DNA of 64,000 bases from Labilibaculum sp. K2S. GTDB lineage: Bacteria; Bacteroidota; Bacteroidia; Bacteroidales; Marinifilaceae. Below are positions 17,187 through 25,791 of the stretch, in pieces (within the stretch, counting starts at the first letter, position 1; every line of letters starts with the position of its first letter). The notes beneath the pieces are model-generated. The model was given only the letters and a program-made list of their open reading frames with translations, did no database searches and was not told where the DNA came from. The stretch lies in NCBI RefSeq assembly GCF_030372765.1, contig NZ_JAUCMW010000001.1, positions 248,001 through 312,000 of the forward strand. The letters are read 5' to 3'. The position numbers and the translations under genes were made by a program.

Positions 17187-19466
17187 ATGAAAAATAATAT
17201 ATATAATCGATTACGTATAGCATTAATATGCTTTACACTATTGGCTGGCATCTTTGTTGTTTCTTGCGACAAAGACGATGATAATGGGGGAAGTGTTGAG
17301 CTGTATTCGTTTGGTCCAAGCCCGGTTTTACGTGGCAGTGATATTCATTTTATCGGACAGGATCTGGACTTAATTACCTCTGTCGTTTTACCGGATAATA
17401 TCGAGGTAACCAATATCACTGTAGTTAGTAGTTCTGAAATAACGATTACAGTGCCACAAGAGGCTGAACCAGGTCTGGTAACTTTAAAATATAAAGGAGG
17501 AACCATTACCACAAAATCAAGAATTGGTTATACAGAACCTTATTCGATCACATCAATTTCGCCGGTAGAAACAGCTGTTCGGGAAGGAGAAGAGGTTACA
17601 ATTAGTGGTGATTACCTTAATAATATTGTAAAGGTCGTTTTTCAGGGAAATGCAAGTGTTGATTCAGCTAATTTTGTGTCACAGTCTCGTAAAGAAATTG
17701 TTGTAAAAATCCCAAAAGAGGCTGTTTCCGGTAAAATCATAGTAGAAGATGTTCATGAGAATCAACTTTATTCAGATTTGGAACTAAGCATTTTGCAACC
17801 AACTCTAACGAGTTTCTCACCAACGCTTGTTAAGGCTGGTGAAAACGTAGTGATTAGTGGAGCAAATCTTGATTTGGTATCAGAAATAATTTTTTCCGGA
17901 GATTCTTCTGTTGTGGCTAAAGATTTTGTATCCGTTACCTCAACCTCAATAGAGATTGTAAGCTCTGCTTATATTCAGGATGGCCCTATTACATTGAAGG
18001 CATATTCCGGCGTGGAAGTAATCAGTTCTGAATCCATAACAACGGTTGTTCCATCAGCACTTACTATTGTTGCTGCAAGTCGTTACAGAGCAGAACTTGA
18101 AGTACTTATTTCGGGGGCAGATCTTGATTTAACAACTTCGGTACAGTTTACAGGAGGAACTGCAATTACAGATTTCACCTATGATGGAACCGGTATTACT
18201 GTTGTTATACCGAATGATGCAATGGACGGAGTTGTTGTTCTTAATACCGCTTCAGGTAAAAGTGCTTCAACTGATGCAATTGTGTTGGTAAAGCCAGTCG
18301 TAGCAGATGTGACTCCAAACCCGGTTGATGCAAATAACGACATCACGATTACTGGTACTGATTTAGATTTGGTAAAATCTGTTACTTTCGCGAATGATTT
18401 AACGGTTGATGTAACTCCCGAATCCAGCACAAGTATCACTGTTACTGTTCCTATGGAGGCCACAACGGGTGAGCTGATCCTGACAATGATCAATGGAGCT
18501 GTCGTGAACACTTCTTCTGTTACTATAAATAGTCCTGATTATTGCTACATTCCGGTACTACCTGATTCCGAAGCGGAGATTAATTCGGGTAAAGTATTCT
18601 CGATTGATGTAGTAAATGGTAGTGCATTAACAGAAGTAAAAGTAGATGGCAATACAACTAGTTCTTTTGTTGAAGGAACCAATATGTATGTGTTTATTCC
18701 AAGTAAGGCTAGTGGTAAAACCGAGTTAACTTTGATTTCTGCAACAGGAAGTATTTCATATACAATTTCAGTAATTGGCGTAAGCAGTATCGAAACTGTG
18801 ATTATGAATAAGACTCATGATTTAGGATCATGGGCAAAGGAAGATGCTGGTGGAGCATTTCGTCTTTACAAACCTTCTTTTAATGGAGTGAAAGCCGGTT
18901 CGATATTGAAATTTTATTTTACAGTTTCAGGCACTCCCGGACAAATGCAGATAAATGATGCGAACTGGGGACAACAGGCTATGCTTGAGTTTACTGATGA
19001 AGCACAGACATCTTACGAGATGGAGTTGACACAAGGATTTCTGGATCAGATATTAAATACAAGTGATGGATGGTCTGAAACCGCTGCAGTAATACAAGGG
19101 CAAAATTTGGTTATTTCTAAGGTGTCTGTTATTACTTTCGAGGCTTCAGCTTCTGAAACAATTTGGACAGGCTCACAAGTTATGCCGGGTGATTGGTCTG
19201 GAAATATCCAATTGTCCGCAGATCTCTTTGCTTCTGCAAATGTTGGTGATGTAATTCACGTAAAAACTGTAGATGTTCAGACTGGGGCACAAGGTTCGTT
19301 TAAAAATGGCTCATGGACAGAAATAGCTGCCGGAACGGATTACTTCGACATAACCGGAGATTTTGAATTGACCATTACCGCTGATATTTTAACTGCATTG
19401 CAATCGGGAGGATTGATAATTAGTGGCCATGATTATACTGCGACAGAAGTTTCTATCGGCTCATAA
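17187..19466 (+). CDS. Multi-TIG surface glycan-binding lipoprotein with duplicated C-terminal module
   Basis: A 759-aa lipoprotein (signal peptide ending VVSC, then DKDDDNGG). Six consecutive TIG-like repeats of about 80 residues are visible, each with a G(x)2LDL(x)3-type turn such as GQDLDLITSV, GANLDLVSEI, GADLDLTTSV and GTDLDLVKSV (about residues 35-525). After them come two tandem copies of a ~105-residue module (about 540-650 and 655-759). Both share the pattern of an exposed Trp strand, a VGD/KAGS-type turn, a Gln-rich strand, a T-x-Y/F-x-L-T helix start and a closing VISKVSVI/ATEVSIGS strand. The long TIG stalk would push the terminal modules, presumably mannan-binding, far from the membrane. 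The gene follows the first SGBP by 26 bases. Specificity is inferred from the locus. Confidence 0.85.
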   Translation: MKNNIYNRLRIALICFTLLAGIFVVSCDKDDDNGGSVELYSFGPSPVLRGSDIHFIGQDLDLITSVVLPDNIEVTNITVVSSSEITITVPQEAEPGLVTLKYKGGTITTKSRIGYTEPYSITSISPVETAVREGEEVTISGDYLNNIVKVVFQGNASVDSANFVSQSRKEIVVKIPKEAVSGKIIVEDVHENQLYSDLELSILQPTLTSFSPTLVKAGENVVISGANLDLVSEIIFSGDSSVVAKDFVSVTSTSIEIVSSAYIQDGPITLKAYSGVEVISSESITTVVPSALTIVAASRYRAELEVLISGADLDLTTSVQFTGGTAITDFTYDGTGITVVIPNDAMDGVVVLNTASGKSASTDAIVLVKPVVADVTPNPVDANNDITITGTDLDLVKSVTFANDLTVDVTPESSTSITVTVPMEATTGELILTMINGAVVNTSSVTINSPDYCYIPVLPDSEAEINSGKVFSIDVVNGSALTEVKVDGNTTSSFVEGTNMYVFIPSKASGKTELTLISATGSISYTISVIGVSSIETVIMNKTHDLGSWAKEDAGGAFRLYKPSFNGVKAGSILKFYFTVSGTPGQMQINDANWGQQAMLEFTDEAQTSYEMELTQGFLDQILNTSDGWSETAAVIQGQNLVISKVSVITFEASASETIWTGSQVMPGDWSGNIQLSADLFASANVGDVIHVKTVDVQTGAQGSFKNGSWTEIAAGTDYFDITGDFELTITADILTALQSGGLIISGHDYTATEVSIGS

Positions 19467-19504
19467 TTAAATTTTAACACAATTTTGAATTTATTTGTTC
19501 AATA

Positions 19505-19549
19505 AACCTTATTGCCTTTTTCTCGAAAGAGAAGATTGGCAATAAGGTT
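19505..19549 (+). promoter_or_regulatory. 45-nt near-perfect intra-operon hairpin before the second GH26 gene
   Basis: AACCTTATTGCC (19505-19516) pairs perfectly with GGCAATAAGGTT (19538-19549). Inside it, TTCTC and GAGAA close a GAAA tetraloop (19520-19533). It ends 13 bases before the GH26 start codon and has no T-tract. Likely an mRNA-stability or processing element between the susCD/SGBP part and the enzyme part of the operon. Confidence 0.65.
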
Positions 19550-19562
19550 AAAATAACCAATA

Positions 19563-20984
19563 ATGCTGCAAAAAAGATTCCTATATAATCAAGTAGTGAG
19601 AAGTATGTTGCTTGCTTTATCTGTACTTTTTGTTTTTTCGTGCGGTTCTGAAAGTGCCCCGGATGAACCACTCGTGCTTGAACCTCCACATTTGGTAAGT
19701 TCAAATCCTGAAGATGGGGCAACAGAGGTAGATACAAAAACAACCGCTATGCAATTGGTGTTTGAAAGCAACCTAATTGTTGTTTCAGAATCCAAATTTT
19801 ATTTAAATAATAATGTTGTAAGCACTGTAACAGCTGAAGAAAATGTTTTAACGGTAACTTTTTCAACTCTTCAACCTGAAACAGAATATACCCTGCTCAT
19901 TGATGCCTTGGCTTTAAAAGTAGTAAACGGAGCCGTAAATTCTGCCCAAATTTCAATAAGTTTTACAACTGCAGCAAGTCAGGCTGTAGATATTACAAAT
20001 GACCTTGCAGTTGATAATCCTTCCCCGGAAGCCACAAATCTGTATTCCTTTTTTAAGGAGAACTATGGGGAAAAAATAATTTCCTCTGCAATGGCCAATG
20101 TGAATTGGAACATCAACGAGGCCGAATGGGTGAAACAGATTACAGGGAAATATCCTGCAATTGCAACTTTTGATTACGTTCATTTGCCATATTCTCCTTC
20201 CAATTGGATTGATTATTCTGACATTTCTGTGGTTGAGGATTGGTGGAACAACAATGGAATCGTAAGTGCTGGATGGCACTGGATTGTTCCTACCTACGAA
20301 GGTTCTGCAGATTATACTTATAAACCGGAAGAAACAACTTTTAAGGCTTCAAATGTTGCAATAGATGGCACCTGGGAAAATACAATAGCTAAAGCTGATT
20401 TAGAAGAGATAGCTGGTTATTTGAAATTACTTCAGGCTAAAAATATCCCTGTTATTTGGCGGCCATTGCACGAAGCTGCAGGTAATACATATGAATATAC
20501 GAATGGTGAAGCTTGGTTTTGGTGGGGTACTGACGGTGCAGATACCTACAAAGAACTTTGGGTTTTTATGTTTGATTATTTTAAAGCTCAAGGACTAAAT
20601 AATTTGATATGGGTGTGGACTACACAAACAAAAGACAATGCTTTTTATCCTGGTGACAACTACGTGGATATCGTGGGAAGAGACATTTATAATAATGCCG
20701 AAGCGACTTCTATTGCTGATGAATTCAATACCATTCAGCAAACCTATCCTACTAAAATGATCACTCTTAGTGAGTGCGGCAACACGGCCAATGTTTCTGA
20801 ACAATGGAATGCCGGAGCTAAATGGTCGTATTTTATGCCTTGGTACGATTATGAAAGAACAAATGATACAAATGAATCAGATTTTTCGGGTACCGATCAT
20901 GAACATGCCAATGCTGCATGGTGGACGAATGCTTTTAGCAATACTTATGTGATTACACGAGATCAAATGCCTGATTTAAAGTAG
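19563..20984 (+). CDS. Surface GH26 endo-beta-mannanase with Ig-like domain
   Basis: A 473-aa lipoprotein: signal peptide ending LFVFSC (Cys27), a Pro/Glu linker, a Big_5-like immunoglobulin domain (about 40-140: HLVSSNPEDGATEVDTKTT, with YTLLIDALALK) and a GH26 barrel (about 150-470). The acid/base Glu304 is in WRPLHEAAGN, followed by the WFWWGTDG substrate-binding strip. The nucleophile Glu404 is in LSECGN. By analogy with Bacteroides ovatus galactomannan loci it is the outer-membrane endo-mannanase that starts polymer attack. It differs strongly from the GH26 at 8535, so the two are not recent duplicates. Met15 is an alternative start. The gene is preceded by a large hairpin. Catalytic assignment is firm; surface exposure is inferred from the lipid anchor and spacer domain. 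Confidence 0.93.
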   Translation: MLQKRFLYNQVVRSMLLALSVLFVFSCGSESAPDEPLVLEPPHLVSSNPEDGATEVDTKTTAMQLVFESNLIVVSESKFYLNNNVVSTVTAEENVLTVTFSTLQPETEYTLLIDALALKVVNGAVNSAQISISFTTAASQAVDITNDLAVDNPSPEATNLYSFFKENYGEKIISSAMANVNWNINEAEWVKQITGKYPAIATFDYVHLPYSPSNWIDYSDISVVEDWWNNNGIVSAGWHWIVPTYEGSADYTYKPEETTFKASNVAIDGTWENTIAKADLEEIAGYLKLLQAKNIPVIWRPLHEAAGNTYEYTNGEAWFWWGTDGADTYKELWVFMFDYFKAQGLNNLIWVWTTQTKDNAFYPGDNYVDIVGRDIYNNAEATSIADEFNTIQQTYPTKMITLSECGNTANVSEQWNAGAKWSYFMPWYDYERTNDTNESDFSGTDHEHANAAWWTNAFSNTYVITRDQMPDLK

Positions 20985-21039
20985 AATATTTAAAGGGTGT
21001 TTTATTTTAAAGTGAATCCCCAAACGGATTAATAGATTG

Positions 21040-22242
21040 ATGATGAGAGAAAAAAATAATTCACTGGAACAATTCCTATGTGAAATTAAACAAGAATGGT
21101 TCGATATACTTGATTATTGGGCAGAAAGTACAATTGATAAACATAATGGTGGTTTTTATAGTGAAATTTCCAATACCAGTGAAGTCAATAGTGAGATTGC
21201 AAAGGGAGTTGTACTAAACACAAGAATTTTATGGACATTTTCATCCGCATATAACCACAGTAAAAATGAGAGATATCTTGAAATAGCCAAACGGGCTTTT
21301 GATTATATTCTTGCTTTTTTTTTGGATCATGAGAATGGTGGTTTGTTTTGGGCTGTTGATGCAGCAGGAGAGGTTGTGAATGATAGAAAACAAGCTTATG
21401 CACAAGGATTTGGCATTTATGCTTTTTCGGAATATTATAAAGCTTCCAATGACGAAAATAGTCTTAAACAGGCTGTAAATATTTTTCATTTGCTGGAAAG
21501 TAAATACAAAGACAATGAGTTTGGTGGTTATATTGAGGCTCTGGGCAGAGACTGGCAGATGTTGGATGATATGCGCTTGAGTGAAAAAGATGCAAATGAG
21601 CCAAAGTCAATGAATACGCACCTTCATATAATTGAACCTTATACCAACCTTTATCAGGTTTGGAATAATGCTGAAGTGAAGAACAGTATTAAAGATTTGT
21701 TGTCGATATTTTACGATCGGATTCTTAATCAAAAAACTTTTCAGTTTCAATTGTTTTTTGATATGGATTGGACAGTAAAATCCAATGAAGTATCCTTTGG
21801 ACATGATATTGAATCAGCTTGGTTGCTTAGTGATGCAGCAAGAGTGATTCATGATGAGAATTGGATTGAGAAAATGGAAACAATAGCCGTTCAGGTAACC
21901 GATAAAGTTATTCATGACGGAATGGATCGTGATGGCAGTGTTTTTTACGAAAAAATTGATGGAGTAATTGATAAAGATAAGCATTGGTGGGTTCAAGCCG
22001 AGGCGATTATAGGATTGGTGGATACCTACAAAATAACAGGAAATAAGAAGTATCTGGACAGAGCCATTCAAATATGGACATTTGTTAAAGCCAATATTAA
22101 AGATGGTAAGGGGGGAGAATGGTTTTGGCGGGTTGATGAAGGAGGAAAACCTGTAGCCAGTGATTGCAAAGTAGGATTTTGGAAGTGTCCGTACCATAAT
22201 ACCAGAGCGCTAATTGAAAGTTATAGCAGACTTAAAGAATAA
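21040..22242 (+). CDS. Mannobiose/cellobiose 2-epimerase (AGE family)
   Basis: A 400-aa (alpha/alpha)6-barrel epimerase of the N-acylglucosamine 2-epimerase superfamily. It converts beta-1,4-mannobiose to mannosyl-glucose, the substrate of the GH130 phosphorylase in this locus. Seen: the N-terminal block ILDYWAESTIDKHNGGFY, the catalytic His segments SFGHDIESAWLL and KCPYHNTRA, NTHLHIIEPYTNLY, and HWWVQAEAI, all features of cellobiose 2-epimerases. No signal peptide, so it is cytosolic. The ATG at 21040 is preferred over a TTG one codon earlier; ATG 21043 is equally possible. The GH27 gene begins 5 bases after its stop. Cellobiose versus mannobiose preference cannot be read from the sequence; the GH130 partner points to mannobiose. 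Confidence 0.92.
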   Translation: MMREKNNSLEQFLCEIKQEWFDILDYWAESTIDKHNGGFYSEISNTSEVNSEIAKGVVLNTRILWTFSSAYNHSKNERYLEIAKRAFDYILAFFLDHENGGLFWAVDAAGEVVNDRKQAYAQGFGIYAFSEYYKASNDENSLKQAVNIFHLLESKYKDNEFGGYIEALGRDWQMLDDMRLSEKDANEPKSMNTHLHIIEPYTNLYQVWNNAEVKNSIKDLLSIFYDRILNQKTFQFQLFFDMDWTVKSNEVSFGHDIESAWLLSDAARVIHDENWIEKMETIAVQVTDKVIHDGMDRDGSVFYEKIDGVIDKDKHWWVQAEAIIGLVDTYKITGNKKYLDRAIQIWTFVKANIKDGKGGEWFWRVDEGGKPVASDCKVGFWKCPYHNTRALIESYSRLKE

Positions 22243-22247
22243 TCAGA

Positions 22248-23459
22248 ATGAGAAAATTGTTTTTATTACTAATAATGATTGCGTTCAGCATTTGCGTGAA
22301 TGCTCAGAAAGCAGAAAATTTGGCTTTAACTCCTCCCATGGGCTGGAATAGCTGGAATACATTTGGCACAGATATTAATGAGCAGTTGGTGATGCAAACC
22401 GCTGATGCTTTTGTAGAATTGGGATTAAAAGAAGCCGGATACGAATATATTGTATTGGATGATGGATGGATGGCTAAGGAAAGAGATGAAAATAATAATC
22501 TGGTTCCGGATCCAAAGAAATTTCCCGGAGGAATAAAATCTCTGGTCGACTATGTGCATTCAAAAGGTTTAAAATTTGGTTTGTACGAATGTGCCGGAAA
22601 CCAAACCTGTGCAGGTTATCCCGGGAGTCGTGGTTTTGAATATCAGGATGCCAAACTTTTTGCCGAATGGGGAATTGATTTTTTGAAATATGACTGGTGC
22701 AATACCGAGAATTTAAATGCAAAAGGAGCTTATGAAACCATGAGAGATGCCTTGTATGCGAGCAAACAACCAATTGTTTTCAGTATTTGCGAATGGGGCG
22801 ATAATGAGCCTTGGAAATGGGCAAAGGATATTGGGCATTTGTGGAGAGTAACCGGTGATATTACCAATTGCTGGGATTGTGAAGTCGGTCATGGAAACTG
22901 GTCATCGCGAGGTGTCTGGCCAATTATTAATCTTCGTAAAGATCTCCGGAAATACGCTGGCCCAGGCCATTGGAACGATTTAGACATGATGGAGGTGGGG
23001 AATGGTATGACCGATTCGGAAGATCGTGTACATTTTGCCATGTGGAGCTTATTGACCTCGCCTTTGATTTTAGGAAACGACCTTCGCACTATGTCTCACG
23101 AAACATTGAAAACAATCGAAAACAAAAATGTTATTGCTGTCAATCAAGATGCTTTGGGAATTCAAGCTTACTGCCACCTGAAAAGTCCTGATTTGGAAAT
23201 ATGGGTGAAACCTCTCGCCAATGAAGAATGGGCTGTGGCTTTTGTTAACATGAGCAAGGAGGAATTACTCCTTGCTTATGATTGGTGGAAACATCCGGTA
23301 AACGATCAGCTGACCAACAAGCAATTGGAAAAGAAATACAAAAGTTACTCCATGTATGATCTGTATGCATCCAAAAATATCGGGTTAACCAATACAAATC
23401 TTGAAGCAAAAATTAAAGGGCACGATGTTTTATTGCTGAAATTAAGTCCTCAGAAATAA
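22248..23459 (+). CDS. GH27 alpha-galactosidase
   Basis: 403 aa with a cleavable signal peptide (MRKLFLLLIMIAFSICVNA, then QK), so it is exported, probably to the periplasm. It removes alpha-1,6-galactosyl side chains from galactomanno-oligosaccharides. Seen: the GH27 opening LTPPMGWNSWNTFGTDI, YIVLDDGWM, the nucleophile Asp149 in LKYDWCN and the acid/base Asp204 in WRVTGDIT. A C-terminal beta domain with SPLILGNDLR follows. The length is typical for the family. It begins 5 bases after the epimerase gene, so the two are probably translationally coupled. Family and residues are clear; in the locus it gives access to branched substrates for GH26, GH5 and GH2. Confidence 0.96.
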   Translation: MRKLFLLLIMIAFSICVNAQKAENLALTPPMGWNSWNTFGTDINEQLVMQTADAFVELGLKEAGYEYIVLDDGWMAKERDENNNLVPDPKKFPGGIKSLVDYVHSKGLKFGLYECAGNQTCAGYPGSRGFEYQDAKLFAEWGIDFLKYDWCNTENLNAKGAYETMRDALYASKQPIVFSICEWGDNEPWKWAKDIGHLWRVTGDITNCWDCEVGHGNWSSRGVWPIINLRKDLRKYAGPGHWNDLDMMEVGNGMTDSEDRVHFAMWSLLTSPLILGNDLRTMSHETLKTIENKNVIAVNQDALGIQAYCHLKSPDLEIWVKPLANEEWAVAFVNMSKEELLLAYDWWKHPVNDQLTNKQLEKKYKSYSMYDLYASKNIGLTNTNLEAKIKGHDVLLLKLSPQK

Positions 23460-23555
23460 TAAAAATAAGTGAACGGGAAGCTGTGTTGAACAGTTTTTGC
23501 AAGTATAAATCTATTTGGAGTATCTATTTTCAAATCTCCATTTAAAGCAAATAGA

Positions 23556-24929
23556 ATGGATCATAAAATCTGTTTAAAAGAAAAAATAGGATATAGTTTT
23601 GGAGACTTTGCCTCTTCCATGTTTTGGAAGATATTCTCTATGTTTCTTATGATATTTTATACCGATGTTGTAGAGTTATCTCCTGCATCGGTTGGTACAA
23701 TGTTGTTGCTAACCCGGTTGTGGGATGGTTTGAACGATCCGATTATGGGAATTGTTGCCGATCGAACCAGTACATCAAAAGGAAAATTCAGACCTTATCT
23801 TTTATGGGTGGCAATTCCATTTGGTATCATTGGAATTCTAACTTTCTCAACTCCTGAATTCGGTCCGTCGGGAAAATTGATATATGCCTATGTAACCTAT
23901 ACCTTAATGATGATGGTATACACGGCAATAAATGTTCCTTATTCGTCCCTAATGGGCGTAATGACAAGCAATCCGGATGAACGAACATCACTGGCTTCTT
24001 TTCGTTTTATTGGAGCGTATTCCGGAGGAATCTTCATGACGGCTTCTATTCCTTACTTATTGGATTATTTCAGGGAAATAGGTTCCAGTGAAGCGGGCAG
24101 TTATCAATATTCTGTTGCTATTTATGCGCTTGTGGCAGCTTTCTTTTTCATCATGACCTATTTGTGGACAAAAGAGAGGGTAAAGCCATTGCAGGAAAAA
24201 ACCTCCATATGGAAAGATGTAAAAGATTTGGGGAAAAATGCACAGTGGTTTATTATGCTTGGTGCCGGTATTGCTGTGCTGATCTTCAATTCTCTTCGCG
24301 ATGGAAGTATCATGTACTATTTTAAATATTTTATCAAAGATCAAACCATTCCTTTACTTGGAGAAATGAAGTGGGATAAATTAGCAGGTGCTTACATGAC
24401 CATTTGGTTGGCTACAAATATGATAGGTGTTTTGCTGGCCAAACCGGTTTCAGCAAGAATCGGAAAGAAGAATACTTTTATCGGAGCTATGGTTTTGGCA
24501 TCTTTTTTAAGTATTTCCCTGTATTGGTTACAACCCGAACAGATCGGATTGATTTTCTTACTCAACATTTTTATTGGAATAACAGCTGGAATTGTATTGC
24601 CGTTAATCTGGTCGATGTATGCTGATATTGCCGATTATTCGGAATGGAAAACCGGTCGGCGGGCCACTGGTTTGGTATTTTCATCTTCCTCCATGTCACA
24701 AAAAATGGGCTGGACTTTAGGTGGAGCTGTTACCGGCTGGTTGTTGTCAGCCTATGGTTTCGAAGCCAATGCCGAACAATCTTTCGAATCATTAAAAGGA
24801 ATTCGCTTAATGATTAGTATTTATCCAGCCATTGGCGCTGCGCTTTCTGCTCTGTTTTTATTGCTGTATAAATTGAGTGATAAATATATGAAACAGGTAA
24901 TTGCAGAATTGGCTGAAAAGCGAAGATAG
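23556..24929 (+). CDS. GPH-family sugar:cation symporter (MFS)
   Basis: A 457-aa inner-membrane transporter of the glycoside-pentoside-hexuronide family (MelB-like), with twelve predicted membrane segments. Seen: the N-terminal GYSFGDFASSMFWKIFSMFL and the family motif around LTRLWDGLNDPIMGIVADR, with FRPYLLW. The central cytoplasmic loop runs KERVKPLQEKTSIWKDVKDL, and the second half carries YADIADYSEWKTGRRATGL. In Bacteroides mannan loci the equivalent carrier imports mannobiose or mannosylglucose to the cytosolic epimerase and GH130. The coupling ion is not visible. A 96-base spacer separates it from GH27, without a terminator. Its presence supports cytosolic disaccharide metabolism alongside periplasmic hydrolysis. 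Confidence 0.93.
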   Translation: MDHKICLKEKIGYSFGDFASSMFWKIFSMFLMIFYTDVVELSPASVGTMLLLTRLWDGLNDPIMGIVADRTSTSKGKFRPYLLWVAIPFGIIGILTFSTPEFGPSGKLIYAYVTYTLMMMVYTAINVPYSSLMGVMTSNPDERTSLASFRFIGAYSGGIFMTASIPYLLDYFREIGSSEAGSYQYSVAIYALVAAFFFIMTYLWTKERVKPLQEKTSIWKDVKDLGKNAQWFIMLGAGIAVLIFNSLRDGSIMYYFKYFIKDQTIPLLGEMKWDKLAGAYMTIWLATNMIGVLLAKPVSARIGKKNTFIGAMVLASFLSISLYWLQPEQIGLIFLLNIFIGITAGIVLPLIWSMYADIADYSEWKTGRRATGLVFSSSSMSQKMGWTLGGAVTGWLLSAYGFEANAEQSFESLKGIRLMISIYPAIGAALSALFLLLYKLSDKYMKQVIAELAEKRR

Positions 24930-25004
24930 ATGGTTGTGAGAAATCTTTTAAAAGGGCTTAATTTGTAGTTTCAATATTATTATGAACTAATTTTTTAAGA
25001 TAAA

Positions 25005-25640
25005 ATGAGAAAATTTCTAGTTGTAAGTCTTCTAAGTTGCTTCTGTTTGTTTGGCTGTCAGGAGCGGGTTGTTAAAATTGCATGTATTGGCGATAGTATT
25101 ACGCAAGGATTTGGAAGAGATAATCAGGATTCTTATCCAAATCAGATGAACGTGATGCTGGGTGAAAACAAAGAGGTGAAGAATTTTGGTGTTAGTGGCA
25201 GAACAATGCTGAAAAAAGGAGATCGCCCGCTTTGGAAAGAAAAAACTTTTACCGAGGCGTTGCAATACCAAGCTGATGTTGCAATAATATTATTGGGAAC
25301 TAATGATTCAAAGCCTCAGAATTGGGATCAATATGGCAATGAATTCTATTCTAATTATTTGAGTATGATTGATACGCTAAAAACCACCAATCCAAACATG
25401 CAGATTTTTGTGTGTTATCCGCCACGTGCATTTGCTCAAGTTTGGGGAATTCGTGATTCAGTTATTGTAAATGGCGTTATTCCTGTTGTCGATTCCATTT
25501 TAACCCAAAGAGATGTTAGATTGATTGATTTGCATTCTGCGATGTACGATAATGAAGATTTGTTTCCGGACAAAATTCATCCGAATAAAGCTGGATACAA
25601 ACGAATGGCTGAAATTGTAGATGAGGCTATCAGTAAATAG
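25005..25640 (+). CDS. SGNH/GDSL-type esterase lipoprotein
   Basis: 211 aa. A lipoprotein signal (MRKFLVVSLLSCFCLFGC) precedes an SGNH hydrolase domain. Seen: block I GDSIT with the nucleophilic Ser, block II Gly in FGVSGRT, block III GTND with the oxyanion Asn, and block V DKIHPN with the catalytic Asp/His pair. In a mannan locus the likely job is removal of O-acetyl groups from acetylated glucomannan at the cell envelope, but SGNH enzymes act on many esters, so this is an inference. The gene is 75 bases after the symporter and 63 bases ahead of a repeat element (25704) that leads the next esterase gene. Confidence 0.88.
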   Translation: MRKFLVVSLLSCFCLFGCQERVVKIACIGDSITQGFGRDNQDSYPNQMNVMLGENKEVKNFGVSGRTMLKKGDRPLWKEKTFTEALQYQADVAIILLGTNDSKPQNWDQYGNEFYSNYLSMIDTLKTTNPNMQIFVCYPPRAFAQVWGIRDSVIVNGVIPVVDSILTQRDVRLIDLHSAMYDNEDLFPDKIHPNKAGYKRMAEIVDEAISK

Positions 25641-25703
25641 AAATAGTTTGGATTCAAGGAATTTGTTCATGGTTTTGAATTCATAATAAAATTTAAAAAA
25701 CAT

Positions 25704-25791
25704 ATGAAACGACCATGTAAAAAGTCTTATACACAGGAGGATGAGTGTAATTTGGGAGTTCCATATGGCAAACACACAAAATTATAATCAT
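25704..25791 (+). repeat. ATGAAA-flanked 88-nt intra-operon element, copy A
   Basis: Begins CATATGAAAC, ends directly at the start codon of the next gene, which also reads CATATGAAAC. Ungapped alignment to the copy at 58519 gives about 62 of 88 identical bases, best at the two ends (ATGAAACG, CCATGTA; GAGTTCCAT; AAAATTATAA). It holds a 27-codon ORF starting MKRPCKK that ends 4 bases before the downstream ATG. Related copies: 37196, 55511, 58519. Confidence 0.8.

Noticed and set aside
21185-22197. Several antisense ORFs over the epimerase gene
   Set aside because: Shadows in an AT-rich gene; His/Phe-rich translations without domains.
25741-25791. Earlier ATG (25741) as start of the acetylesterase
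   Set aside because: It lies inside the conserved repeat element and would precede the signal peptide with 17 unrelated residues.
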